DNA from: Hydrogenophilus sp.
GTDB lineage: Bacteria > Pseudomonadota > Gammaproteobacteria > Burkholderiales > Rhodocyclaceae
Reading direction: 5' to 3'
Assembly (NCBI GenBank): GCA_026416515.1
Contig: JAOAEZ010000005.1
Location: 62,001-126,000 of the forward strand
DNA length: 64,000 bases
Position numbers and translations under genes: made by a program. Under the pieces are notes generated by a model. The model had not been told where the DNA came from and did not search any database. It saw only the letters and a program-made list of their open reading frames with translations. Position 1 is the stretch's first letter; the number at the start of each line of letters is the position of its first letter. Shown here in pieces: positions 63,641 through 64,000 of the stretch.

Positions 63641-64000
63641 TTATCCGCGCAAAACTTGCAGCAGAACATGGACGTCGTGGTTCAATTGAGGGTCTTGAGT
63701 GCGTAATTCGGCAATGGTGCGGCAGGCGTGTAAAACGGTGGTGTGGTCACGACCGCCAAAGGCTTCACCGATCGCCGGAAGCGAGTGCGGCGTGAGCTCT
63801 TTGGCTAGGTACATCGCTACTTGCCGCGGTCGTGCAACCGCCCGCGTCCGCTTTTTGGAGTGCATTTCAGCAACCTTGATTTTGTAATAGTCGGCGACTG
63901 TCTTTTGGATCTGCTCGATGGTGAGTTGACGGTTGTAGGCGTTGAGAAGGTCTTTCAGCGCTTCTTTGGCTAGCTCAAGGGTGATGGGCGAAGCAATAAA
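63641..64000 (-). CDS. dnaA: Chromosomal replication initiator DnaA (C-terminal part only)
   Basis: Only the last 119 codons are in the window; the frame is open to the right edge. The visible part covers the end of the AAA+ lid ([20 protein letters not shown]) and domain IV, which binds DnaA boxes: [36 protein letters not shown] and the signature [16 protein letters not shown]. Typical DnaA-box recognition residues are therefore present. The stop is at 63643-63641. Confidence 0.97.
   Translation of the reverse strand, partial: FIASPITLELAKEALKDLLNAYNRQLTIEQIQKTVADYYKIKVAEMHSKKRTRAVARPRQVAMYLAKELTPHSLPAIGEAFGGRDHTTVLHACRTIAELRTQDPQLNHDVHVLLQVLRG

Overview
The window looks like part of the chromosome of a GC-rich betaproteobacterium. 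The evidence is the gidAB-parAB-atp arrangement (here interrupted by a cyclase gene), the dnaA-dnaN-gyrB group, a 1922-residue double-length UvrA, cytochrome c' paired with a cytochrome b561, and a hydrogenase maturation gene (hypB) at the left edge. A hydrogen-oxidising member of the Hydrogenophilales (Hydrogenophilus-like) would fit. That assignment is inference from gene content and from recognising the families; no search was run.

Layout. 1-0.65 kb: 3' part of hypB. 0.8-2.7 kb: phoBR with a PhoB box upstream. 2.8-5.0 kb: DUF971 gene, ubiE and a Tim44-like membrane protein. 5.1-12.0 kb: complete F1Fo ATP synthase operon atpIBEFHAGDC on the minus strand. 12.1-17.5 kb: parB, parA, a GAF-GGDEF diguanylate cyclase, rsmG and mnmG. 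17.5-25.9 kb: nfo, then a MacAB/NodT-type tripartite exporter preceded by mobA and a tandem AAA+ ATPase, several with overlapping ends. 26.0-28.4 kb: def-fmt-htpX. 28.5-33.1 kb: a LysM-family-like protein without LysM, dprA and topB. 33.1-36.7 kb: a small membrane protein, dps, oxyR and a DegP-type protease. 36.9-40.2 kb: a split Aer-like receptor (PAS protein plus MCP with a CZB domain), cytochrome c' and cytochrome b561. 40.2-43.7 kb: a PAS-GGDEF-EAL protein overlapping a periplasmic binding protein. 43.8-46.8 kb: NamZ-like muramidase and, divergently, prfC. 46.8-52.6 kb: tandem UvrA. 52.6-55.5 kb: divergent HD-GYP and GGDEF genes. 55.6-59.4 kb: pstSCAB with a PhoB box, no phoU. 59.4-59.9 kb: AT-rich non-coding region with DnaA boxes. 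59.9-64.0 kb: gyrB, dnaN and the 3' part of dnaA.

How the parts fit together. Phosphate response forms one circuit split across the window: PhoR/PhoB at 0.8-2.7 kb would act on near-identical PhoB boxes in front of phoB itself and of pstSCAB. Four proteins make, break or bind cyclic di-GMP (at 13.7, 40.2, 52.6 and 53.9 kb). Strand composition switches near 59.5-59.9 kb: the plus strand is C-rich to the left, whichever strand genes lie on, and G-rich to the right. Together with the DnaA boxes this suggests the replication origin lies between pstS and gyrB, so that gyrB, dnaN and dnaA would be transcribed toward the origin.

Limits: start codons were chosen from visible ribosome-binding sites and overlaps. 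No tRNA, rRNA, CRISPR array or insertion sequence was recognised. The only gene-free stretch over 300 bases is 59410-59922.
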